A DNA stretch of 64,000 nt from Prevotellaceae bacterium UBA4301 (GTDB lineage: Bacteria > Bacteroidota > Bacteroidia > Bacteroidales > Bacteroidaceae): positions 45,896 through 109,895 of the forward strand of contig DGUV01000075.1 of NCBI GenBank assembly GCA_002395775.1. Direction: 5' to 3'. The notes beneath the pieces are model-generated. The model ran no database searches. It was not told the origin of the DNA and saw only the letters and a program-made list of their open reading frames with translations. A program made the position numbers and the translations under genes. Positions 51,298-59,503 of the stretch are shown in pieces (position 1 is the first letter of the stretch; each line of letters opens with the position of its first letter).

Positions 51298-52653
51298 ATG
51301 CAAGACCCAAGAAATATACAAATCAAGGACTTCAACTACCCGTTACCGGACGAGCGCATCGCCAAATTCCCGCTTGCGGAGCGCGACCACAGCAAACTGC
51401 TCATCTACGACCGCGGACAGCTGAGCGAGCGCCACTTCTACGACCTGCCCGGTCTGTTGCCCAAGGGGGCGCTGTTGGTGATGAACAACACGCGCGTCAT
51501 TCAGGCGCGGCTCCATTTCTTTAAGGAAACGGGCGCGCGCGTGGAGATTCTGGTTCTGGAGCCTGCCCTGCCGGCGGAGTATCAGGAGAACTTTGCCCAA
51601 CGGGGAAGGACCAGCTGGTACTGCATGGTGGGCGGACTGAAGAAGTGGAAGCAGGGAAGCCTAAAGGCTGAAGTGGAGATAGAGGGAGAAAGGATAACCG
51701 TTATAGCAACAAAAGAAAAGCCCCCCCTCAATCCCCCCGAGGGGGGAAAAGCACTCCCACTCGGGGGAGATGGAGGGGGGCTATTAGTTACCTTCACCTG
51801 GCCCGACCGCTACACATGGTCGGAGATCCTGGAGGCCATGGGCGAACTGCCCATCCCACCCTACCTCAACCGCAAGACCGAGGAGAGCGACAAACGGACG
51901 TACCAGACGGTCTATTCGAAGATAGAGGGCAGCGTGGCCGCACCTACGGCCGGCCTGCACTTCACGCAGCGCGTGCTGGACGAACTGGACCGCCGAGGCA
52001 TAGAGCGCGAGGAGGTGACCCTGCACGTGGGGGCCGGAACGTTCCGCCCCGTAAAGTCGGAGGACATAGGCGGGCACGACATGCACACCGAACACATTGC
52101 CGTACACCGACGCACGATAGAGAAACTCATCGAGCACGGGGGCCGCGCCATTGCCGTGGGCACGACGAGCGTCAGGACGCTGGAAAGCCTGTACTGGCTG
52201 GGAAGAAAGCTACAAAAGACTCTCACCCAACCCCTCCCTGTCAGCGAGGGGAGTGGTCACCAACAGGCTTCTCAAGAATTTGAACTTCATGTTAGTCAAT
52301 GGGAACCCTATAAGGAAGAACTATCTGCTCCCCTCCCTAATAGGGAGGGGCTGGGGGTGAGTCCGCTATCTGCCTTACTGGCCTACATGGACGCTCACGA
52401 GCTGGACGTGCTGCATGCCTCCACCCAGATTATCATTGCCCCGGGCTACAGGTACCGCATCGTGGAACGGATGATAACGAACTTCCACCAACCCCAATCG
52501 ACCCTGCTGCTGCTGGTTTCGGCCTTCATCGGCGACGACTGGCGGCGCATGTACCAGTATGCCCTGGACCACGACTTCCGATTCCTCAGCTACGGCGACT
52601 CGTCGCTACTAATCCCGAACATGAACAATACCGAGTCCAACGGACTGCCATAG
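51298..52653 (+). CDS. queA: tRNA S-adenosylmethionine ribosyltransferase-isomerase with two in-frame repeats
   Basis: A 451-residue enzyme of queuosine synthesis: adds the epoxycyclopentane from SAM to preQ1-tRNA. Conserved blocks: 'FNYPLPDERIAKFPLAERD', 'AAPTAGLHFT', 'VGAGTFRPV', 'AVGTTSVRTLES' and 'NFHQPQSTLLLLVSAF'. The family is usually about 340-360 residues, though some Bacteroidetes forms are longer. Residues about 141-162 and 308-355 are translated from GC-rich paired palindromes (51719-51782 and 52221-52361), lying between conserved blocks. The frame and motifs are intact. The stop codon TAG lies inside the first unit of a 23-bp array. Confidence 0.93.
   Translation: MQDPRNIQIKDFNYPLPDERIAKFPLAERDHSKLLIYDRGQLSERHFYDLPGLLPKGALLVMNNTRVIQARLHFFKETGARVEILVLEPALPAEYQENFAQRGRTSWYCMVGGLKKWKQGSLKAEVEIEGERITVIATKEKPPLNPPEGGKALPLGGDGGGLLVTFTWPDRYTWSEILEAMGELPIPPYLNRKTEESDKRTYQTVYSKIEGSVAAPTAGLHFTQRVLDELDRRGIEREEVTLHVGAGTFRPVKSEDIGGHDMHTEHIAVHRRTIEKLIEHGGRAIAVGTTSVRTLESLYWLGRKLQKTLTQPLPVSEGSGHQQASQEFELHVSQWEPYKEELSAPLPNREGLGVSPLSALLAYMDAHELDVLHASTQIIIAPGYRYRIVERMITNFHQPQSTLLLLVSAFIGDDWRRMYQYALDHDFRFLSYGDSSLLIPNMNNTESNGLP
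51719..51782. mobile_element. Short paired-palindrome element in queA
   Basis: Left half starts 'agccccccctcaatcccccc', right half ends 'gatggaggggggct'; the two halves are inverted copies with almost no core between them (64 bp in all). Translated in frame as 'PPLNPPEGGKALPLGGDGGG'. Confidence 0.75.
52221..52361. mobile_element. Paired-palindrome element in queA, second copy
   Basis: Left arm 52221-52256 ('tctcacccaacccctccctg' onward) and right arm 52327-52361 ('..ggggctgggggtgag') are inverted, each with a CCCTCC..GGAGGG hairpin, around a ~70-base core. About 141 bp, as in mnmA, and free of stops in the queA frame. Confidence 0.78.
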
Positions 52654-52730
52654 TATGGCAGTGAAGGGTGCCACAATATGGCAGAGGACAGTGCCATAGT
52701 ATGGCAGCAAGGAGTGCCACAATATGGCAG
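52646..52730. repeat. Four-unit array with exact 23-bp period
   Basis: TGCCATAGTATGGCA at 52646 and 52692, TGCCACAATATGGCA at 52669 and 52715: 15-base dyads alternating two forms, each followed by a different 8-base spacer. The starts are exactly 23 bp apart. The first unit includes the queA stop codon. The array ends about 40 bases before the metalloprotease start. Confidence 0.85.
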
Positions 52731-52771
52731 TCATCGAAACATATAGGAACAAACCTCTTAATATTATTAAT

Positions 52772-55174
52772 ATGAGAAAATTACTTATTATCATGCTGGC
52801 CCTCGCACTCATGAGCCCGACGGTCGAAGCAAAGAAAAAGAAAGCCTCGGCCGAAAAGCCACAGCAAGAGCAAACGCAGCAGAAGAAGCGTAAGGGCCTC
52901 TTCAAGCGCAAGAAGAAGGGGCAGCAGCCTGCAGCCCCGCAGCAGAAGCCTGCCCCCAAGCCTTCGGTGGACCGCAAGGGCATGTTCCAGGTGCAGAAGG
53001 TGGAGAACGACTGGTTCTTCTTCATCCCCGACTCACTCGTCGGACGCGACTTCCTTACCACCACGCGCTACACTTCCACACCTGCCGGAAGCGGACAGTT
53101 TGGTGGTGAACTGGTGAACCAGCAGACGGTCTATTTCCAGCCGGGAGTGGACAACCAACTGCTCCTGCGCGTGCGCCTCTTTATCAACGTGAGCGACACC
53201 ACGCAGATGATCAACCGCGCCATCACCGTGTCGAACGAGAACCCCATCATCGCCGCCTTCAAGGTGGAGAGCCACAAGGACAGCCTCTACAAGATAAAGG
53301 TCAACCAGTTCCTGAACGAGGACAACCCAACGACGGGACTCGGACGCTCGCAAAAGACGGGCTTCTCGCTGGCGGGCATGATGCCCCAACTGTCGTACAT
53401 CGAGGACATCAAGACCTTCCCCCTGAACACCGAGGTGCGCATGGTGAAGACCTACAACTCGACCGGCACCGCCCTGGCCTCAGCACGCAGCACTGGCAAG
53501 GCCACCTTCGGCATCAACCTGTCGTTCGTGTTGCTGCCTTCTAACCCCATGAAGCCCCGATACTACGACCCACGCGTAGGTTTCTTCACACACGGCTACA
53601 ACAGCTACAACGACGACCAGCAGCGCGTCAAGTCCAAGCGGTTCATCAGCCGATGGCGCCTGGAGCCCCGACCCGAGGACGTGGAGAAGATGCGCCGAGG
53701 CGAACTGGTGGAACCCGCGAAGCCCATCGTCTATTACATCGACCCCGCCACCCCGAAACAGTGGCGCAAGTACCTCATCGCCGGCGTGAACGACTGGCAG
53801 AAGGCCTTCGAGAAGGCTGGCTTCAAGAATGCCATCTACGCCCTGGAGTGGCCCGAAGGCGAGGACAGCATCATGTCGATGGAGGACGCACGCTACAGCA
53901 TGATACGCTATCTGGCCTCTCCCATCGCCAATGCCTACGGCCCTCACGTGAGCGACCCCCGCACGGGCGAAATCCTGGAGAGTCACATCTGCTGGTACCA
54001 CAATGTGATGTCGCTGGTTCATGACTGGTACATGGTGCAGGCCAGCACCATCGACGAGGCTGCCCGCAAGATGCACTACGACGAGGAACTCATGGGACAG
54101 CTCATACGCTTCGTCAGCAGCCACGAGGTGGGCCACACCCTGGGTCTGCGCCACAACTTCGGTGCATCGAGCTCGGTGCCTGTGGAGAAACTGAGGGACA
54201 AGGCTTGGGTGGCTGAGCACGGCCACACGCCCAGCATCATGGACTATGCCCGCTTCAACTACGTGGCTCAGCCGGGCGACGGCATGACGCAGAACGAAAT
54301 CTTCCCCCGCATCAACGACTACGACTGCTGGGCCATCGAATGGGGCTACACCCCCATGCTGGATGCCGAGACTCCGGACGAGGACTACAAGCAGCTGCAG
54401 AGCCTCTTCGTGAAGGAGAACGTGAAGAACAACCCGCGCCTGTGGTGGGGTGACGGCGAAACCAGCCAGGACGACCCACGCCGACAGACCGAAGACCTGG
54501 GCGACGACGCCATGAAGGCCAGCGAATACGGCATCATGAACCTGAAGCGCGAACTGCAGAACCTGCCCGCATGGACTCATGCTGAGGACGACATCTACAA
54601 CGAGAACCTGGAGACGATGTACGGACAGATTCGCAACCAGTTTATGCGCTATTGCGGTCATGTCATCAACAACATCGGCGGCCAGCTGGAGAACTTCAAG
54701 ACCAACAGCGAGCAGGGCGACGTCTATCGTCCGCAGCCCCGCGAAAAGCAACTGAAGGCCATAAAGTTCGTTGAACAGAACATCCTGACCGAGCCCACCT
54801 GGCTGCGCGACATGTCGTATGCCAAGCGACTGGCAGCCGACCCCAACACGCTGACCTCTGCCATTGCCAGCAACAGCGTAGCACGCCTCATCGGTCGTTC
54901 GCTCTACCTCAATGACGAGTACAAAGCCGACGAATACTTCGCCTACTTGACCCGCACAATCATGAAGGATGCTTCGCAACGCAACCTCTCGCCCTATCGC
55001 CAAACGTTGCAGGAAGCCTATGTGGAAGGACTCACGGGACGCCTCGGAACAGACAAGATTCGCCCCTACGCCCTGCAGACCCTGAAGCAACTGCAGCGCC
55101 AGCTGGCCAGCGCCACCACAGCGCATGCCATGGCCCTGAAGGACACCATCGACCGCGCCCTCGTCATCAAGTAA
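52772..55174 (+). CDS. Zinc-dependent metalloprotease (DUF5117/DUF4953 type)
   Basis: An 800-residue exported protein: signal peptide 'MRKLLIIMLALALMSPTVEA', a Lys/Gln-rich linker (about 20-60), a beta-rich DUF5117-like domain, then the catalytic domain with 'SSHEVGHTLGLRHNFGASSS' (about residue 450), an HExxHxxGxxH zinc site as in metzincins. The C-terminal ~200 residues are helical. Common in Bacteroidetes; substrates unknown. The start at 52772 is set by the signal peptide; the longer frame runs into the 23-bp array. Confidence 0.88.
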   Translation: MRKLLIIMLALALMSPTVEAKKKKASAEKPQQEQTQQKKRKGLFKRKKKGQQPAAPQQKPAPKPSVDRKGMFQVQKVENDWFFFIPDSLVGRDFLTTTRYTSTPAGSGQFGGELVNQQTVYFQPGVDNQLLLRVRLFINVSDTTQMINRAITVSNENPIIAAFKVESHKDSLYKIKVNQFLNEDNPTTGLGRSQKTGFSLAGMMPQLSYIEDIKTFPLNTEVRMVKTYNSTGTALASARSTGKATFGINLSFVLLPSNPMKPRYYDPRVGFFTHGYNSYNDDQQRVKSKRFISRWRLEPRPEDVEKMRRGELVEPAKPIVYYIDPATPKQWRKYLIAGVNDWQKAFEKAGFKNAIYALEWPEGEDSIMSMEDARYSMIRYLASPIANAYGPHVSDPRTGEILESHICWYHNVMSLVHDWYMVQASTIDEAARKMHYDEELMGQLIRFVSSHEVGHTLGLRHNFGASSSVPVEKLRDKAWVAEHGHTPSIMDYARFNYVAQPGDGMTQNEIFPRINDYDCWAIEWGYTPMLDAETPDEDYKQLQSLFVKENVKNNPRLWWGDGETSQDDPRRQTEDLGDDAMKASEYGIMNLKRELQNLPAWTHAEDDIYNENLETMYGQIRNQFMRYCGHVINNIGGQLENFKTNSEQGDVYRPQPREKQLKAIKFVEQNILTEPTWLRDMSYAKRLAADPNTLTSAIASNSVARLIGRSLYLNDEYKADEYFAYLTRTIMKDASQRNLSPYRQTLQEAYVEGLTGRLGTDKIRPYALQTLKQLQRQLASATTAHAMALKDTIDRALVIK

Positions 55175-55219
55175 CAGCGAAGACGCTCAGTATGTTGCAA
55201 TGTCATTGCAGCTAAAAAA

Positions 55220-55251
55220 GAAGCCCGCTCACCATCACAGGAGCGGGCTTC
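55220..55251. terminator. Bidirectional terminator, metalloprotease/wzc
   Basis: Perfect 11-bp stem GAAGCCCGCTC / GAGCGGGCTTC between convergent genes, with an A-run on the left (T-run for the wzc direction) and 'acttttatg' on the right. Confidence 0.85.
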
Positions 55252-55276
55252 ACTTTTATGTATGGATGCGAAGCGC

Positions 55277-57673
55277 TTAAGCCTTCGACTTCTTGCCTTT
55301 CTTCTCGTTGCCGTAGCCATAGCCATAGCGGCCGTAACCGTAGCCGTAGCCATAGCCGTAACGTCTCTTCTCAATCTTCGAGTCGTTGATCAGGACACAC
55401 AGGTTGTTGAACTTCTTCTCCTGATACAGACGCTCCAGTTCGGGCAGATAGCGACGGTCGAGCTTGCCGGAACGAACCACATAGATGGTGCAGTCGGCCA
55501 CGCGGTTCACGATGCCGGCATCGGCCACCACCTGAGCGGGCACGTTGTCGATGACGATGTAGTCGTAGGTCTTCTTCAGCTCGTTGACCAGCGTCTCCAG
55601 TCTCTCGCTCATGAGCAGTTCGGCGGGGTTGGGAGGCAGGATGCCTGCGGGCAGGACATCCACGTTGTTCTTCTCCGAGCCCTTGATGATCATGTCCTCG
55701 ATGTTCTCAACCGAACCACTCAGGTAGGAGGTCAGACCGGCCTTGCGTGTGGCACCATAGAGCGACGACTGCGTGCGCTTGCGGATGTCGGCATCCACCA
55801 GGATGACGCGCTTGCCCATCAGCGACAGCGTGTAGGCAAAGTTGCGGCTCACGAAGGTCTTGCCCTCGCCTGGCATGGTGCTGGTGAACATCATCACGCG
55901 GGCGTCCTTGTTGACGAACGTCAGGTTGAAGCGCAACATGCGGAAGGCTTCGCTCACGGCATCGTTGCTCTCGTTGTCCACCACCACGTTCGTGTCGTCC
56001 TTCGACTCGTGCTTGACACGAGGAATCTCGCCGATGACGGGGATGGACGTGAACTGCTCGATGTCCTTGCGGCCACGCACACCCATGTTCAGGAGGTTCA
56101 TCAGGTAGAGCACCACGAAGGGCAGCAGCAGACCGATGAGCAGGGCGGCACAGTTGATGACCATGCGGCGGGGTGCTATGGGATTGAGGCTGCCGAAGGG
56201 CTGTTCCACCACGCGGATATTGGCCTCTTGGATGGCCAGCTGCAGGGCGGTCTCCTCACGCTTGTTCAGCAAGTAGGTGTAGAGGGTCTCCTTGATGCTC
56301 TGCTGGCGCTGGATGTCTATGATTTCCTTTTCCTTCTGGGGCACGGAGGCCAGGTTGCCTTGCAGGTTCTGCTCTTCGTGCTGAGCCTGACGGGTCTGCA
56401 GGTCAACCGATGCCTTGTAGCCCTGAACGGAGGCGATGACGGCTTGCTTCATCTGGCGCAGGTTGGCGTCCATCTCCTTGATGCTCGACGAACCTTCGCC
56501 CGAGTTCTCTACCAGATGGTTGCGCTCCAGCATGAGGTCGTTGTAGCGCTGAATCTGACTCTGCACGCCGGCGTCAGTCAGGCCGCCCAACATGGGTATC
56601 AGGCTGTTGCCCTGACTGGAACTGCGCAGGTGGTTGAGCAGATACGAGATGCTGGCCTGCTGGGCCTGCAGCTGTATGGTGCGCTGGCGGGCGGTGTTGC
56701 TCTGTGCCAGATAGGTCTGGGCGTTCTGCGACAGGTCCACCAGATTGTTGCGCTGCTTGAACGAGGCCATGTCGCCTTCCACGCGGCTCAGGTCCTTGCT
56801 GATGATCTTGATGCGCTCGTCGATGAAGTCGGCCGTGCTCTGTGCCAGCAGGTTCTTGTCCTGGATGATGCTGCGCTTGTAGGCTTCGAGCAGGGCGGCC
56901 AGGATGTCGTCGGCGCGCTGGATGTTGGTGTCGGTGCAGACGATGCGCACCAGTGTGCTCTCGCGGTCAACCTCTCCTGCCGAGATGCGGCCGCCCACCA
57001 TGTTGGCAGCGCGCTCGATGTCGAGGTGGGTCACCAAGATGGTCTTGCCCATGAACTTGTCGAGATACTCAGGAATGGGCACGATGATGAGCTGACCCAC
57101 GGGGGTCTTCACCATCTGGCCGAAGCGGATGGTCTTCTCGTAGTCGAGTTCGCCGTCGCGGGTCTGCACACCGCTGATTTTGCACTCGCGCTTGTTGAGC
57201 ACCTCCACGTTGAACGAGGCTACCTTCACACTGTCCTCGCTCTCCTGGAACTGGATGGAGAAGGGCCTTACGTCGTAGAGCGACACGTCCTGCAAGCGGT
57301 GCTTCTGGGTGTAGAGCACGTCGAGGTGAAGCTTGCGCACCACCTCCTTCATGAGCATGTGGCTGCGCAGGATATAGACCTCGTTCTTCACTGAGCTACC
57401 GGCCATGACACCGTTGAGCTGCATCAGGGCATCGGTGCCCACTGCACTGCGACGGCCCGTGCCTGAGGCATCGTCCTTGACCAGCATCACAGCCTGACGC
57501 TGATAGATGTTGGGTTTCGTGGCCAGATAGATGCGGGCAATGGCAAGGCACACCACAGCTGAAAGCAGGAACCACTTCCAGTTGCTCAGCACCATGTCCA
57601 GGATCTCGCGCAACGACAGCATGTCGTCGTTCACCTGGCCCTGTTTCAAATTCTGATTTGTCGTATTATCCAT
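55277..57673 (-). CDS. wzc: Polysaccharide co-polymerase / tyrosine autokinase (Wzc-like)
   Basis: A 798-residue inner-membrane protein: Wzz-type N-terminal region with first helix near residue 33 ('WKWFLLSAVVCLAIARIYLA'), long periplasmic coiled coil, second helix near residue 505, then a BY-kinase domain with Walker A 'STMPGEGKTFVSRNFA' and Walker A' 'RVILVDADIRKRTQSS'. The tail is a Tyr-Gly cluster ('YGYGYGYGYGRYGYGYG'), the autophosphorylation site that controls chain length and export. Partner of the Wza-like gene just upstream. Confidence 0.93.
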   Translation of the reverse strand: MDNTTNQNLKQGQVNDDMLSLREILDMVLSNWKWFLLSAVVCLAIARIYLATKPNIYQRQAVMLVKDDASGTGRRSAVGTDALMQLNGVMAGSSVKNEVYILRSHMLMKEVVRKLHLDVLYTQKHRLQDVSLYDVRPFSIQFQESEDSVKVASFNVEVLNKRECKISGVQTRDGELDYEKTIRFGQMVKTPVGQLIIVPIPEYLDKFMGKTILVTHLDIERAANMVGGRISAGEVDRESTLVRIVCTDTNIQRADDILAALLEAYKRSIIQDKNLLAQSTADFIDERIKIISKDLSRVEGDMASFKQRNNLVDLSQNAQTYLAQSNTARQRTIQLQAQQASISYLLNHLRSSSQGNSLIPMLGGLTDAGVQSQIQRYNDLMLERNHLVENSGEGSSSIKEMDANLRQMKQAVIASVQGYKASVDLQTRQAQHEEQNLQGNLASVPQKEKEIIDIQRQQSIKETLYTYLLNKREETALQLAIQEANIRVVEQPFGSLNPIAPRRMVINCAALLIGLLLPFVVLYLMNLLNMGVRGRKDIEQFTSIPVIGEIPRVKHESKDDTNVVVDNESNDAVSEAFRMLRFNLTFVNKDARVMMFTSTMPGEGKTFVSRNFAYTLSLMGKRVILVDADIRKRTQSSLYGATRKAGLTSYLSGSVENIEDMIIKGSEKNNVDVLPAGILPPNPAELLMSERLETLVNELKKTYDYIVIDNVPAQVVADAGIVNRVADCTIYVVRSGKLDRRYLPELERLYQEKKFNNLCVLINDSKIEKRRYGYGYGYGYGRYGYGYGNEKKGKKSKA

Positions 57674-57687
57674 ATCTTAAATGGCAA

Positions 57688-57734
57688 TTGTTTAAATGTC
57701 AAATGTCAAATGGTAAATGGTAAATGGTAAATGC
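57688..57734. repeat. 7-bp tandem run between wza and wzc
   Basis: Six units of AAATGTC/AAATGGT in the 63-base gap between the two capsule genes. Copy number could slip and change the spacing between cistrons. Confidence 0.65.
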
Positions 57735-57736
57735 GA

Positions 57737-58570
57737 TTACTTTTTCGTAAGAGCAATCACAAGTGAAACCACACTCACCAGCACGCTCACAGCCGTGGCC
57801 AGCACCGAGAGCAGCGTGTAGCCCGTGGAGCCCTTCACGCGCACGCTCTTGTTGGGTTGCACATAGATGATGTCGTTTTGCTGCAGATAGTAGGCAGGCG
57901 AATTGAACACCTGCTGCGGGTCGCGGACGTCCACGTCGTAGGTCACGCGCTTGTCGCCAATCTCGCGCACCACCAGCACATGTTCGCGCAGGGCACTGCC
58001 GTTCATGTCGCCGGCCTTACCGATGGCCTCGAGGAGGGTCAGGCGCTCGCCCTGGAAGGTCTGCGTGCCGGGATTCTTCACGTCGCCCAGCACAGTCACC
58101 TTGAACGACATGACCTTCACGTTCACCACGGCGTCCTTAATCTTCTCCACCTCGTTGGTCTGGAAGCGCAGTTGCAGTTCCTGAGCCAGCTGCTTGCAGG
58201 TCTTGTTGCGGGTGTTGATGGTTCCGAAGATGGGGAACTCGATGTTGCCTTCCTTATCCACAAGGAAGTAGGCCACACGCGAGGTGGTGTTGGCCGTGTT
58301 GCTGCCCGTCATGCTGTTGGTGCCGCCACCAATCAGCGTGTTGTTGTTAAACTTGGCGATGGCCTCGGGGAAACGGCTGCTCACCGAGATGGCCAGCTCG
58401 TCGTCGGGCTGAATTTCAAGCTCGAAGGCCTGCTGAATCTGCTGAGGAACGGCATACATGGTGTCGGCTCCCTGCAGATAGACAATCTTCTCCGTGGAGA
58501 TGCACGATGTGGTGCTCAAAGTCAGTCCCACCACTGCCAAGAGGCAAAAAACATAGAAAATTTTCTTCAT
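57737..58570 (-). CDS. wza: Outer-membrane polysaccharide export lipoprotein (Wza-like)
   Basis: A 277-residue lipoprotein: signal 'FCLLAVVGLTLSTTSCIST', Poly_export region ('EIQPDDELAISVSSRFPEAI'), SLBB-like 'VTVLGDVKNPGTQTFQGERL' and a C-terminal transmembrane helix ('LSVLATAVSVLVSVVSLVIAL'), as usual for Bacteroidetes forms. Start at 58570 by signal peptide. It forms the exit channel for capsule or exopolysaccharide with Wzc. The pair stands alone here; the glycan synthesis genes are not in this window. Confidence 0.9.
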   Translation of the reverse strand: MKKIFYVFCLLAVVGLTLSTTSCISTEKIVYLQGADTMYAVPQQIQQAFELEIQPDDELAISVSSRFPEAIAKFNNNTLIGGGTNSMTGSNTANTTSRVAYFLVDKEGNIEFPIFGTINTRNKTCKQLAQELQLRFQTNEVEKIKDAVVNVKVMSFKVTVLGDVKNPGTQTFQGERLTLLEAIGKAGDMNGSALREHVLVVREIGDKRVTYDVDVRDPQQVFNSPAYYLQQNDIIYVQPNKSVRVKGSTGYTLLSVLATAVSVLVSVVSLVIALTKK

Positions 58571-58753
58571 ATCTGTCAGTATATTCAATTTTCGCGTGCA
58601 AAGATAGCGCAAATCGAGTGAAAAACCAAAAATTAAATGAGTTTTTACCCTCTGCGCCCTATCTTCGACTACAAAGTAGTCAAAGATACAAAATAAATTG
58701 TCCTTCTATGATTGATTATTCTCAATAAATGCTTAACTTTGTCACGTAAAGTA

Positions 58754-59242
58754 ATGAGAAACACAAGAATAATCATCTGGGCAATAGCCTGTAGTCTGCT
58801 CGCAAGCCTCAGCCTGGGACTGAGGGCGGAACGGGGTGTGGCATCGTACTACCACGACAAGTTCCACGGCCGGCGCATGGCCAACGGCGACATCTATCAC
58901 AAGGACAGTTTCACCTGCGCCCATCGGCGCTATGCCCTGGGCACATGGCTGCGCGTGACCAACGTGCGCAACGGCAAGGCCGTCATCGTCCAGGTCACCG
59001 ACCGAGGCCCCTACTCTCGTCGCTTCACCATCGACCTCAGCCGTGCCGCCGCACGCTATCTCGGAATCGTGCAGACCGGATGGGCCCCGGTGGAGATAGC
59101 ACAGGTCACCAACCGACAGGGCGGCATCGTGCCCCTGCGACTCGAGGAGGAAGAACCCGAGGACCTCATCGACATCGAACTCGACTTCGTCCCCGCCGCC
59201 CAATACCCCTTCCCCAACTGGAGTCCCGACAGCATTGATTAG
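58754..59242 (+). CDS. rlpA: RlpA-like septal ring lytic transglycosylase
   Basis: A 162-residue exported protein with a double-psi beta barrel: 'GVASYYHDKFHGRRMANGD', 'CAHRRYALGTWLRVTNV' and 'VQVTDRGPYSRRFTIDLSRA' with the catalytic Asp of DRGP. RlpA cuts naked glycan strands at the septum. It lacks a SPOR domain, so it is the short form. Start at 58754 follows the signal peptide; divergent from wza. Confidence 0.88.
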   Translation: MRNTRIIIWAIACSLLASLSLGLRAERGVASYYHDKFHGRRMANGDIYHKDSFTCAHRRYALGTWLRVTNVRNGKAVIVQVTDRGPYSRRFTIDLSRAAARYLGIVQTGWAPVEIAQVTNRQGGIVPLRLEEEEPEDLIDIELDFVPAAQYPFPNWSPDSID

Positions 59243-59291
59243 CAAAAGCACTGAACGGGAGCTGTGTATCCAATCAGGTGCCTTCTTATAC

Positions 59292-59401
59292 CCAATCATC
59301 GAAAAATCACTTACCAATCATCGCGAATTTACTTACCAATGATGAGCCGATGATTGGTAAGTGATTTCGTGATCATTGGTAATCTATTTTCTGATCATTG
59401 G
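59292..59401. repeat. Symmetric array with exact 22-bp period
   Basis: CCAATCATC/CCAATGATG starts at 59292, 59314 and 59336; the reverse complement (gaTgATTGG/gATCATTGG) ends at 59357, 59379 and 59401. The period is 22 bp in each arm and the two arms mirror each other around about 59346. The spacer bases vary but keep 'cactta'/'taagtga' pairing. Located between convergent genes. Confidence 0.82.
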
Positions 59402-59415
59402 GAACCAAATCAAAA

Positions 59416-59448
59416 GAGCGCCCGCAACCCATTCAGTTGCGAGCGCCC
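59416..59448 (-). terminator. Terminator of the dockerin-protein gene
   Basis: Minus strand GGGCGCTCGCAAC / GTTGCGGGCGC with a 7-base loop followed by TCTTTTGATT. A second hairpin GTTAA..GGGC-ttc-GCCC..GTTAAC (about 59464-59497) lies closer to the stop codon. Confidence 0.75.
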
Positions 59449-59503
59449 ATCTCAAAACCGTTAAACGTTAACCAGGGCGAAGCCCGATTAACCTGTTAAA
59501 CTT

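Noticed and set aside
52646..52730. CRISPR array or plasmid iterons
   Set aside because: Units are 15 bp with 8-bp spacers, no cas or rep gene nearby; spacing fits neither a CRISPR nor a replication origin.
55262..57394. 710-codon plus-strand frame opposite wzc
   Set aside because: Antisense shadow of wzc.
59292..59401. Simple intrinsic terminator
   Set aside because: A separate normal terminator hairpin follows at 59416-59448; the array has repeated units, low GC and no U-run, so it is something else.
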